Shown here: one piece after another, positions 11,020 to 22,858 of the stretch
Numbering within the stretch: position 1 is the stretch's first letter
Layout: the number at the start of each line of letters is the position of its first letter
Assembly: GCA_023374045.1 (NCBI GenBank)
Contig: CM041776.1
Coordinates: forward strand, 348,129,636-348,193,635
Reading direction: 5' to 3'
Source: Limonium bicolor
Lineage: Eukaryota; Streptophyta; Magnoliopsida; Caryophyllales; Plumbaginaceae
DNA: 64,000 nucleotides
The notes under the pieces: generated by a model
The model's input: only the letters and a program-made list of their open reading frames with translations
The model's database searches: none
Told to the model about the DNA's origin: nothing
Position numbers and translations under genes: made by a program

Positions 11020-14000
11020 TCAATTCATTAAACTTGTGCAGACGAACTCCGACCATTCCTCAAGCATCTCAACAATTTGAGCATCATCATACTGACCACC
11101 TTTGAACACTTCTTCGTAAGCCTTGAAAAAAATGAACATTAATCTAAAACGTACAAGTCTAACAACATGTAAAGAGCATAACTGAAACTTTCAAAGAATG
11201 TTACCTTGTCTAACGAGTGCTCTGGTAAAAGGTTCGACGCTCCTACTATGTCACTCATGAATCTCATGACATAGTATCCACATTCTGAACCCCCAGGCTG
11301 CACCGGACACTATACAAACACACATATTGACAGTTATAAACAAGTTTAAACATTATCACACAAATTTATCAATTAATAGAGTACCTTGACAGTGTTCCAA
11401 GGGATGTTACTCTTCATTGTTTTATTCTGGAGAGATAATGCAGCTCTCATGGAACTATATACATCAGCAATATATATAGTTTTAAGCATCAGTAGCAAGT
11501 TATGAAACAGTTAATGTTAAGTAATAATAATTGTTGTTTACGATAACAAACTAATTACCTTAGTATTGCGGTGGAGATCTTCGGTCTCTTGGCACCCTTA
11601 CCAAGTGAGTCAAATTGCAAGATTCGTGGGTGCTTCAACATCACCAGCACAAGCAATGACCAATGTCGACTGTCCACAAATTACACAATGTGTTGAAATC
11701 ATTAAACAACTAACACAAACTATATGTTTTAGATAATACTAAGAGAAATAGTCAAATATCATACCCTGAATGATATGGCAGCATAATAAATGACTTGTTA
11801 GAACATTCAAAGATGGCATTCGTCATATATTGCATAAGGCCTTCCATATCACTTGTCATCTGGACTTCACTGCACATAGCAGGACACAGGAATCCGAATC
11901 TGTGATCTTCATAGACATTGATGGCCTTATTATGCACCCACCTATGAGGCAATATCATTAGTCATTAACTTTTTATTCAAACATCTAATTCATCACCGAT
12001 CAATGAATTCAAAATAAAAAGGTAGAAGTTACTCTCACATGGCGGCTGACTTGATAATCGACACATTCAACCAATCCCTCCTGAAGCACTCCTCGAAGTC
12101 GGACATAAACATCTCAAATCGATGTATATCTTCTCCTTGAACTTGATAGTGAAATATCCGCTCGTGATCTTCCACAATGAGGGAATCACAATGAGGTGGT
12201 AGGAGCAACAACGATGAGTGCAGAATCTGCATATTAGTCGACAAGCCGGCCAATATTCTTTTCTCCACCAAATTAGGTCTAAGCACGAAATTTGTGGATG
12301 CCTTTGATTGCACAGGTGCAGCAATTCTTTTCCCTTTTCCCTTATCAGTCTTTGGTCGGCTCATATCCTATGATATTAACTAATTAAGTATATGGATGCA
12401 AGGTGGTACATCAATAGTTTTATAGCAACGGTTAAGAGTAAATACCTGCCCAGGGAGTTTGACCAATCGTGCTGGCCACTGCACTGTCGCAGTTTGTGCG
12501 GAACGCAAGGTACGTCTTTGTGGGATCGGCACCGGTAAACAGACGTCACCATGCTCTGCAACAAATTCGTCCAGAAGCACTCGTGCATGGTAATGTCGAG
12601 TGGTTCACCGTGCACAATATCACTTGGAACTGAAGGGAAAAGTTTTCCCCATGCCACCATGACCTCTTCTACTCCAATTTGTAAAAACAGATGGCACTCA
12701 GTGGGTGCCTGAGTGTTATGTGGAACTTGTTTAGATAAAAATTGTGAATTCCTTTATGATGATATTAGTGATCAAATGAAAAATCTTAATCGTCATGTAC
12801 TCAATTGAAATGTAAGTCTAACCTTTAGAGATGCATAGGGAAACGGCTCAACCGACTGGACACTACTTCCCACGGTGAACTCTGATGATGAATGGGTGAC
12901 TCAACTGGTGGTCGAGAAACCTCTTGGCTGCTATGCTTCTGTGTCTCAATCCTTGACATAGCCTGAGCGATCCTCTCGTCGACGCCCTGATTAATCCTCT
13001 GCTCCATCTCAGCCATCTCTCTCAGGTGCTCCTCGTAGCTAATCATCCTTCCCTGTGCACTTCTGGACCCGGGTACGCCAAATGCCTGGCGGATACCAAC
13101 GTGCCCACCAAACCCAATGGCACGACCTGGATGATCCTTCTTACCAAGAGCGCGTGTAAGAGGATCATCATTCCTCTGTGAGGTCCAGGTGCCCTGGGTG
13201 AGCTGAGAGCTTAATTCACCCTAATACAACACACAAATATAGTTATTAGTTTAACATAAGTTCATATACAAATGAAATGAACAGTTCGACTAAAAATGAA
13301 ATGATATCACTTACCATTTGAGCAATAACTGCTCTCGTGGCATCATCGTATTGAGGATTTTCGGGAGTAGAGTTCTTCGGAATGTGGCTTAACTCCCACA
13401 CTTTCATTCTTCTGCCACTGGCATCCAATGAGCCATCCGTGGGCAGATATCCCTTTTGCTCCCATTCTGGTACCCTTTGAGCAATACTTTTTCCACCTAA
13501 GTGGTGAGGGTACAGATTCTTCTTAGCATTTGCTTGTTGTTTTGCACGGAGAGCCTGCATAAATTAATATGATCATGTTTAGTGAAATTGAACACAAAAG
13601 ACATAAGAAATTAAGAGTAATTTATGTATGTATGACAATAAAGTGCACCTGGAACTCCGGTGTGTGACGTGACTCAACAAATTGTACCCATTGCTCTTCG
13701 GTGATGCCCTCGTAAACCTCCCATGGTGGTCTCTCACCGCCAAAACCATGATCTGGATCATCTGGATCTTCTGGATCAGGCATCTTGTAGATGAACTTGT
13801 CAGCCAACTTATTCTTGTGGTCCCGGAACTGTTTCGACATCCCTGATAGCACATCCTTTTTAAGTGCGGGATCCACGGAGAAACGAGACTACATACATAA
13901 TCATTCAGTTAGTAAAGTAAACATAAATATTCTATTATTTCACAAAAGATCATAGTAATAATGTAGAGATTTACCTGGAGACGCTCAAACATAGTATCCT

Positions 14001-14384
14001 TCAACGCTTGAGGCACTTGCTTCCAGGTGTGGTTTATGTTACAATATGACTTCACCAAATGGCTACCGTAAGCGGTGAAGTCATTCTTCCAATTTCCATG
14101 AGGTTGGTTGAACTGATTGAATTCCACCGGTTTTGTAGGAGGGCCCTTGTAGCTTTCAGCCCACGTGTGACACCTCTCTTCTTTTGCTTCTTGGCCTCTG
14201 GTGGGACAACTGACGGCTCTTCGGTCTGCTGTGAAGGGCCAGCCTCAGTCTCGCGTACAGCTACCTGGTCTTTCTTTTTCTTTCCTCCTCTTGTGACCCG
14301 CTTACTTGGTCTATTCTGATGTGGCTCAGGTTCTCCAGTCAAGAGAAACTGTCCAACGGGGTCATCCATAGGGTGATCATCCAC
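11020..14384 (-). pseudogene. CACTA-A second gene: TNPA-like (Transposase_24) plus Ulp1-type cysteine peptidase
   Basis: A multi-exon gene. The N-terminal part has a basic tract (THR-RGGKKKKDQ type). It is followed by plant En/Spm Transposase_24-like blocks: PWEVYEGITEEQWVQFVESR, then RVPEWEQKGYLPTDGS, then TQGTWTSQRNDDPLTRALGK and a coiled-coil-like EEHLREMAEMEQRI. The C-terminal exons form an Ulp1/C48 SUMO-peptidase-like domain: MLPYHSG, RHWSLLVL (His), ILQFDSLG (Asp), and PGGSECGYYVMRF (Cys). The last exon ends at a TGA at 11020-11022. The first coding position near 14384 follows a splice acceptor TTTTGCAG, so the true ATG is uncertain. A one-base frame break lies near 14150. The paralogue in CACTA-B has the same order of blocks. 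The TNPA-like part probably binds element ends; the Ulp1 role is unknown. Confidence 0.75.
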
Positions 14385-14520
14385 TGCAAAAAAAAAGCAT
14401 TATCATCATATAAAGTCATTATATAAATTAACATAAATACTATGAAGCATAACAATAACGGTTAAGATGACATTACACAATACATTCTACTAACAACATT
14501 ACCTGACACGAAAACATAAA

Positions 14521-16685
14521 TCATTTCATATTTTCTACCCAAACACCCTCATCATGGTCTGATCGTGCGTAGAGCAAATCGTTTTCGGCAACATCAATCG
14601 AATCCGTTAATCCAGTAGGAAACAAGGATGTTTCCTCTACCATTTCCTTATCATCGTTATCCTCATTCTCATTTTCGATTACAACCGGCCTTCTTCCTGG
14701 AAGAACAACAGACCATCTGCAGTCTTTCGGATCCTCAACATACCACACTTGTTGCAATCCTTTCCCAGAACAAACTGATCATCCGTATAACCGGCACGTG
14801 AAAGATCAACCAAGGTAAGCCCTCCATCATTTTGGTACCCGCGTCGGTTGTCCACCCACTTGCACCGGAACAACAGAAAGGAATCAATGTCGTACTCTAG
14901 TTCCCAAATGTCCTCGATGACACCATAATACCAACTAGAGTTACTAACTGGTTGAGATCGGTTACCGCTGTGGTACTCAGTGGCAGCAGCTTCAATTTTT
15001 ACCCCACTATTCTGGTTTATCGATTTGGCATCTTGGCGTGCAGTGTAGTATGTATACCCACTAATATCATACCCCTCAAATGATGTAATATTAGTTTCAG
15101 GTCCGATTGCCAAACATCTGATCTCTTCACTTACAGCTTCTAGATCTAATGATGCTAATGTCAACACATGATCTTTGAACCATTGGATAAAAACTCGGTT
15201 TTGTTCCTTTGTCAGCCAAATGTGGTCTTTCAAAGGATTTTGATGCCTTAACTCAACCATATGGGTTTCAAAATAAGGTTCAACAACCTCAAGATGTTGT
15301 AAGACAAACAAATGTGCTTGATGAATAAGTTGGCGCGAAACTTGCACGATCTTTCTACCATTGACACCTTTACCCTTAAACCTGTCATAATGTCGTGGTT
15401 TTGGGATACCAATTAACTCTGCCTCACTCAAATAATCGATCACAAATTCCGTGACTTCCTCAGTCACTGTTGCTTCAACAATGCTCCCCTCTGGTCGATA
15501 CTATTCTTCATTCTACTTTTCAGAATACCCATGTATCGTTCAAATGGGTACATGTACCGTAAGTATACCGGACCACAGAACTGCATCTCTCGAACGATGT
15601 GCACAATTAGATGCACCATTATGTCAAAGAAAGATGGTGGGAAATACATCTCAAGTTGACATAATGTGACAACAATTTCACGTTGTAGATCGTCTAGAGA
15701 GATTACGTCAATTGCCTTGGAGCAAACAACGTTGAAAAAGAAACATAACCGAGTTAAAGCATTTCTGACATCAGATGGCAATATCCCTCGAATTGCGACT
15801 GGAAGAAGATGTAACATCAGTACATGATAATCGTGAGATTTCATGCCTAAAAGTTTTAAATCCTTCATCGATACAATGTTCTTCCAGTTTGAAGAGTACC
15901 CAGACGGTACTTTTACCGAGTGCAGACATTTGCAGAAACTAATCTTTTCAGCCTTTGAGAGCGTGTAGCATGCAGGAGGTAGGTATATTCGTTTCCCATT
16001 CTCTTGTGGGTGTAACTCCTTTCGTATACCCATGGTTTGCATGTCCTTTCTGACTTTCAATCCGTCTTTTTTTTGCCGGGTATATTGAGTAAAGTCCCAC
16101 TCACTGCCTCACCAACGTTCTTCACAATGTGCATGATGTCTAAGCAGTGTCTCACAGGAAGATGACGCCAATAAGGTAGATCCCAAAAGATAGAACACTT
16201 TTTCCAAATGTTTTTCGCCGGTTTTGATGTGTTTCCAAATACATTTGCAATGTCCTTAACCTTTTCGTACACTTCCTCGGAGCTCAAAGGTAAACGGGCC
16301 ACACGAGTTTCGGCTCGACCATTGAACAACTTTCTCTTCGTTACTCGATAAGGGTGATCTTCGGGGAGAAGACGTCGATGACACATATAAACATTCTTCC
16401 CACAATGTTTTAAACGGTCCGAACAAGTGTCTTTCTCGCATATGGGACATGCAAATGTTCCTTTAACCGTGTAACCGGACAAGTTGCCATACGCAGGGAA
16501 GTCATTGACGGTACAGAACAACAAAGCCTTGAGCGTGAAATTCTCTCTTGCATAAGCATCATATACCACGGTCCCCTCATTCCACAATAGCTTCAGATTA
16601 TCTATCAGAGGGGCAAGATACACATCAATGCTATTACCTGGCTGCTTGGGACCAGATATCAGGAGAGATAACATGATGTACTTTC
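14521..16685 (-). pseudogene. CACTA-A TNP2-type transposase, 3' part
   Basis: This continues the gene begun at 32019 and resumes at KYIMLSLLISGPKQPG exactly where CACTA-B split it. TNP2 core follows (CPICEKDTC zinc motif, MCHRRLLPEDHPYR, WKKCSIFWDLPYW, RHCLDIMHIVKNV). Next come the DUF4218-like block (SHDYHVLMLHLLPVAIRGIL, FPPSFFDIMVHLIVHIVRE, YPFERYMGILKSRMKN) and the DUF4216-like tail (CKWVDNRRGYQNDGG, YARSDHDEGVWVEN). TNP2 cuts and rejoins CACTA DNA in the nucleus. Compared with CACTA-B, at least three one-base losses break the frame: in an A-run at about 16067, near 15500, and at about 14758. It is inactive as written unless these are sequence errors. Confidence 0.85.
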
Positions 16686-17311
16686 CACTAGTGCAAAAAG
16701 GGTCTTTTTCGGCAGTTTTTTTATGCCTTTTTCGGCGGTTTACAACCGCCAAAAATGCTACCGCCGAAAAAGGGTCTTCCCATATTTTCGGCGGTTTTGC
16801 AACCGCCGAAAAAAGCAACTATTTTCGGCGGTTCCTAAGGCAAAACCGCCAAAAAGACCTATTTCAGAGGCAAAATTAACGTGAAAACATTGGATATTTT
16901 CGGCGGTTCCATAGAAACCGCCGAAAATCCTCCATTTTTTTTTGGTTTTTCTCGTTTTCGTTTACAATCCCACATATGTCACAAAACCTGTTAATATGCA
17001 TCCAAATATGTCCACATATCTCTCTACATCACATGGTAGAGGATCTCATCACTCTTTGTAAGTAAATTGTCAAAAAAATCCCAAAAATAATGACACGGCT
17101 TACAAATGACCATACACACCACATTTAAAATGGTCACAAATGACCATACACCACAATTCACATAGTCACAAATGACCATATACATACACAATTGATCAAA
17201 TGTTCACTAATATACTCATAGTGGTCATTTTTTACAATCTATCTAACCATAAAAGTCTAACGAAAGTTCTAAATAACAATTCGAGAACAAAAAGCAAAAA
17301 TCAAACCAAAG
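16686..17311 (+). repeat. CACTA-B left terminal region
   Basis: Subterminal motifs TTTTCGGCGGTT and AACCGCCGAAAA recur from 16710 to 16930. The rest is AT-rich with three copies of CACAAATGACCATA near 17100-17190. No gene. Confidence 0.75.
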
Positions 17312-20300
17312 TCATGGAGACAAATCCGCCCAATCCTCTAGCATCCCGTTGATGGTTTCTGCGTTATATTCTCCAACACTAGGAAAAACCTTTGAAAAAC
17401 AAAACAAGACAAAATTGGTTAATCATCAAACAATTATATTAGTAATTGAAAAATAAATATAACTTCGATATACCTTTTCTAACAGATCATCCATCTCACC
17501 AAATAGGGTGACTATGTCATGCATATACCTCATGACATAATACCCACACTCTGAACCTCCGGGTTGATGTGAACACTTAAACACAGGAAGAACATAACTA
17601 ATTATATAAGACATTTATTTGTGATTACAACCAATCAATAATAAACATGTAAATGATGATGCATTCACCTTCACTGAAGTCCATTGGACGTTATTTTTTG
17701 ACCTTACACCAAGCTCTGAAAGCATAACACCTTGATACACACTGCATAATTATTATCATCAACATACATTAATTAAATTAGGATATCCATTCATAATAAA
17801 ATTAAATTAAAGGAGTTGAAATACATAAAGAATTGCTTCATAATGTACTTACACGCTAAGGTGTGGCTTTATCTTGATTTCTCTTGGATTTCCGGTTTGC
17901 AACGGATCAAGAAATAGTATCCGCGAACGATCCAGACACAACACCAGTAAAACCCAATGGCCACTGTGTAATACCAAAACACTCACATGTCATTATAATG
18001 CATGTGTGCACAGATAACTACAACAGTTATTCAAATTAAAATGATAAACAGAAGTAAATACTTTGATGATAAGGTAGCATAACATATTTCTTCCTCGCTC
18101 TGATGCTGTTAGTCAACGCACGCTGTATGTACACCTTACACGCTTCTGTATCGCACTTCAGAGCAGTGAATGATGCTCTTTCAGGACACAAAAATCCATA
18201 CTTGGTAAGGCCAAAAGATTGCATTTTGTCATTCAAAAACCTGTTCATAAATAAAAAGACATAAAATTAATAAACATTGCTTCAGAACAATTTATAACTT
18301 AATTATAAAACAAAACTAATACTTACAGAATAAATGAATGCATCACTGCAACAGGCACCCAATCAAATCGTAGGATGTCCCTAACATCAGTCGTCCACAT
18401 TTGGATTTCTATAGTTCGTCCGTAGTGAAGAAGGTCATCGTCAAACTGAGTAGGATAGAATTTCTGCCATCTGGGAAGTCGCGGATTAGATCATGCAAGC
18501 ATTTCATGTTTGGCCCCAAGCGTGCATATACGGAATCGTCCACCAAATTTTCTCTTTCCACAACATTGGTGGATGCTCTGTATTCAGAGGATCCAATCTT
18601 TGACTTCTTTTTGTCAGGAGATGGATTTCTTTCTTAATGCCTATTTACAACCGACATTCAATACTAGTCATGAACTGAGCATCCACACATACTATATTCA
18701 TGTAATGAACAATAATAACTACACTAGTGGTTAGTATTAGACATACCTTCACACACTTCCGAATCAGACGAATGGGCCACTGAACGAATGCACCCTTTGC
18801 AGACCGAACTGTGCTGTACTCCTCCGTAGGTACAGGGAGTGGTAGATCAGGAACCGTATAAATCGGTTCGTCCACAGAGACTCTCCCGTGATACGGCTTC
18901 AGTGGTATTCCATGGGTCACGTCATTAGGGCCTGATTGGTACACCCTTCCTTCCGCGACACATATTCTTCATTGTTGTATGGAAGCAGGAGGTTACAGTT
19001 CCACGGGTCCTACAATTTCATCAGTAGTAGATGTTGAACTAAAAATATGTAATAAAAGATATGACAACTAATAGAACAGTTAAAGGTATAAAAAATTACC
19101 TGTACATAAGCGTAAGGATACTGGTCATTGGAATCCACACTTGTGTACACTCCAGCAGGAGTAGGGTCAGAATCTTGGAGGAACATATGGCTGGGATGCA
19201 TGACTGCCTTGACGTATTTCATCAAAGACCTCCTTCTTCCACTGCTCTCTCATTTCATTAATGGCACGCATGTGCTGCTCGTAAGAAATTGTTTGTCCTT
19301 GAGTACTCCCTTTCCTTGACCCGGGGTTACCAAAAAGTTTTCTTATCCCTATGTTAACACCCCCTAACCCCACAGCTCGGCCTGGATGATCTTTTTTTCT
19401 TTCCAAGTGCACGAGACAACTGGTCATCATGTCGATCAGGTACCCAAGTCCCTTGGGTAACTTGTTCATTCAGCTCATCCTTTATAATTAAATGTAGAAA
19501 GCAGTTAATTATAATTTTTAAGATGATAAAAATAAATTTGTCAAAAAATTTGAAAGTAAAGAAAAGTACTTACCATCTTATCAACAATTTCCTTCGTCTT
19601 CTCGAAGGGATATAAACGCTCTCCAGTTTTCGGGTCTTTCTTAGTACGTGAAAGCTTCCAAAACGTACCCCGTAGCTGGTGCTCATCAAGAGTGCTCATA
19701 TCTGATGGCAACTCTCCTTCTGCCACCCATTCAGGCACTCTTCTATTAACCCCTTTCGCACCCAACACGTGATGATATTCATTCTTCTTCGCATTCGCGG
19801 ATTGGGCTTCGCGGTACTCCTGTTATCAAATAAACACACAATTAAGATGACCAAATATATACATATGTAAATATAAGTACCTCAAAAATATATTTATATA
19901 ATAATTAATTATTTAATAGTTAATACATACCTTTGTCTCCATCTTCTTATCATAGAACTCCTGCCACTTCTCTTTGGTTATTGGTGTGTAAATCTCCCAA
20001 GGTTGGCGTGTGTCGCCGTCCGGCCTCTTAAGCTTCTTGGTGATAAACCACTTAACCAGATCATGCTTATGATCTGCAAATTTCTTGCGCATCATTGATT
20101 TGACCATGGAGTAGTACTCACTTTCTGCTGGTATTTGATATCGTTTCTGCATATTACCATAAATGAAACAAATGTTAGTGATGGATACCTACAAATTATA
20201 CAAAAATAATACTTTAACTATTGTTTATTTACCTGTACGATCTCAAACATCTGTCTCTTTAGTCCTTCATCAACTTGAGGCCAGGTGAGAGTAATATCAC

Positions 20301-20641
20301 AATACTCTCGCACAATGATGCCTAGCTCTGTAGTGAAGTCTGTAGCCCATTCCCCAATCGGCTGTAGATACGCATTAAACTGTAACGGCTTTGATTCAAT
20401 CTTTTTTGATCTGAGAGCTTTCGTCGGACCTCGAGGTTTTACGGTCCTAGGAAGCTGGATTTGTGATCCAGAAGGTCCAGCCTCTGTGTCCTCAGCTGGC
20501 ACAGAGGCTGGAGTAATCTCATCCCCGCCATTACCCCCCTCATCAGCTCGGGCCTGTGACTTGTGACCTTTCCCTCCACGTGTTTTCTTCTTCTTTGGTC
20601 GGGATGCCTCTGTCAAAAGCTCGCCGACCGGTCATCCATAT
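17312..20641 (-). pseudogene. CACTA-B second gene: TNPA-like (Transposase_24) plus Ulp1-type cysteine peptidase
   Basis: Exon blocks parallel the CACTA-A gene: basic KKKKTRGGKGHK, then PWEIYTPITKEKWQEFYDKK, RRVPEWVAEGELPSDM, HPGRAVGLGG and an EQHMRAINEMREQWKK helix. The C-terminal peptidase-like exons are YVMLPYHQS, GHWVLLVL (His), RILFLDPLQ (Asp), and PGGSECGYYVMRYMHDI (Cys), so the Ulp1-like triad is visible. The final exon ends at TGA 17312-17314. The likely ATG GAT GAT start near 20640 is out of frame with VGELLTEAS by one base, so the start exon carries a frameshift (or a sequence error). The gene begins just after a splice acceptor CTTTGCAG. The function of the peptidase in the element is unknown. 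Confidence 0.75.
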
Positions 20642-20800
20642 CATCCATTTAACTATCTGCAAAGATAAACAACCGTATATCAATAACACCACAACAAATA
20701 ATGTAATCAATACATAATAAGACATCGTTATTATTCCAACAAATTATTTAATGAACAAACAAACAATAAAATATATTTTTAATTACCTAACAACTGAACA

Positions 20801-22858
20801 TCATTTATGGTTTTCAACCCATAAACCCTCATCGTGATCAGACCTAGTATACACTACATCGTCTGGAACATCAACAATGTCTGTGACAGGAATACTGGTA
20901 GAAAAAGGTGGTGTCTCATCGAACATTAATTCATCATCATCAACATCTTGATCAGCATTAATGTTGACAAATCTTTTCCCTGGTAATACAACTGACCACC
21001 TGGAATCGATGGGATCTTCTATGTAAAATACTTGTTCACAATCCTTGGGAAATATGAACGGATCTTGTGTATGACCAAGGCGTGATAAATCAACCAAGTT
21101 AAACCCATCGTGAACCCGATAATCGTTTCTATTATCCACCCATTTGCATTTAAAAATAACAAACTTTTGAAACTGATAATCAAGCTCCCAAATATCTGCA
21201 ATGAATCCATAATACAACCTCGAGTTGAAATCGTTGAAGCTGGATCACCTCTGGTATACTCAGTTGTTGTTGCTTCTACTTTAACCCCGCTATTCTGGTT
21301 TAAACATCTATCATCTTGCCGTTTTGTCCAGTAGGTGAACCCATTGATGTCATACCCTTCATAAGATATACAAGTGGAACCAGGTCCCAAGGCTAACCAA
21401 CGGAGCTCTTCACTTACATTATCAGGCTCTAGTGATGCAATCTTCATGACATGATCTCTAAACCATGAACAGAAGGTCTTGTTTTGCTCCTTTATCAACC
21501 AAATAATATTCCTCCCAGGATATTGAGCTCTTAGTGCAGTCATGTGTTTCTCAAAAAATGGCTCAATAATCTCAAGGTGATGTAAAACGAATAGATGTGC
21601 AGACTCCATTGAGGATGAATCAATTGCCACAATTTTTTTCCAATAACACCTTGACCTTCTGTCCCTCCTATGTGTCTCGGTTGTGGCACTCCAATAGCTA
21701 CAGCTCCCTTCAAGTATTCAGTACAAAATTCTGTCACTTCTTCGGTTATTGTCCTTTCTATGATACTCCCTTCAGGTCGATATCTATTCTTCATCCTTCC
21801 CTTCAAGATTCCCATGTATCTCTCAAATGGATACATGTATCTTAAATATATAGGACCACATAATTTGATTTCTCTTACAATGTGAACAACCAAGTGGACC
21901 ATGATGTCAAAAAACGAGGGTGGAAAATACATTTCAAGTTGACACATCGTAACAACAACATCGCGTTGCAGACTGTCTAGTGTATCAACATCCACGACTT
22001 TATTGCACACTGCATTTAAAAAGAAACATAGTCTTGTAATTGCATTCCGCACATCTTTCGGCAATATACCCCGAATGGCAACAGGAAGTAGATGCAACAT
22101 CAGAATGTGATAATCATGAGACTTCAACCCGATCAACTTCAAGTCCTTCATTGACACAAGACTTTTCCAGTTAGATGAGTAACCCGTAGGAACCTTAAGG
22201 GAATGAAGACATTTACAAAAGCTGTTCTTCTCATTCTTAGACAAAGTGTAACATGCTGGAGGTAAAAATGTTCGTTTGCCTCTTTCTTGGGGATGCAACT
22301 CCTCACGTATGCCCATAGCTTGCATGTCTTTTCGAACCTTTATTCCGTCTTTTGTTTTCCCAGGTATGTTAAGCAAAGTCCCAACAACAGCCTCACCAAC
22401 ATTTTTGACAATATGCATGAAATCAAGACAATGCCTAACAGATAAATGTTTCCAATACGGAAGTTCCCAAAATATTGAACATTTTTTCCAGATGTTTTTT
22501 TTGGTAGACTTGGACGGAACACCGAAAACATTGTCAATGTCTTTCACCTTTTGATAAATCTCTTCAGAACTCAGAGGTATACGAGCAACACGTGACTCAG
22601 TCTTTTCGTTGAATAACTTCCTCTTTTTACGGTATGGGTGAGCTGATGGCAATAATCTACGATGACACATGTAGACGTTTTTTTCCATAAAACTGTAGAC
22701 GATTAGAACAAGTGTCGTCCTCACATATTGGGCAAGCAAATGTGCCTTTTACTGTGTATCCAGATAAGTTCCCGTACGCTGGAAAGTCATTCACTGTGCA
22801 AAAAAGCATGGCACGAAGTGTAAAGTTTTGTCTGGCGTAACTGTCATAAACCATTGTC
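20801..22858 (-). pseudogene. CACTA-B TNP2-type transposase, 3' part
   Basis: Resumes after the solo LTR with MVYDSYARQNFTLRAM. It carries TNP2 core motifs (CPICEDDTC, MCHRRLLPSAHPYRK, WKKCSIFWELPYW, RHCLDFMHIVKNV), a DUF4218-like block (SHDYHILMLHLLPVAIRG, FPPSFFDIMVHLVVHIVRE, YPFERYMGILKGRMKN) and the DUF4216-like end (CKWVDNRNDYRV, YTRSDHDEGLWVENHK). Frame breaks of one base lie in an A-run at about 22680, in another A-run at about 21635 and near 21220. The long block 22,650 to 21,640 is otherwise uninterrupted, so decay is slight. It is about as well preserved as its CACTA-A counterpart. Confidence 0.85.
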
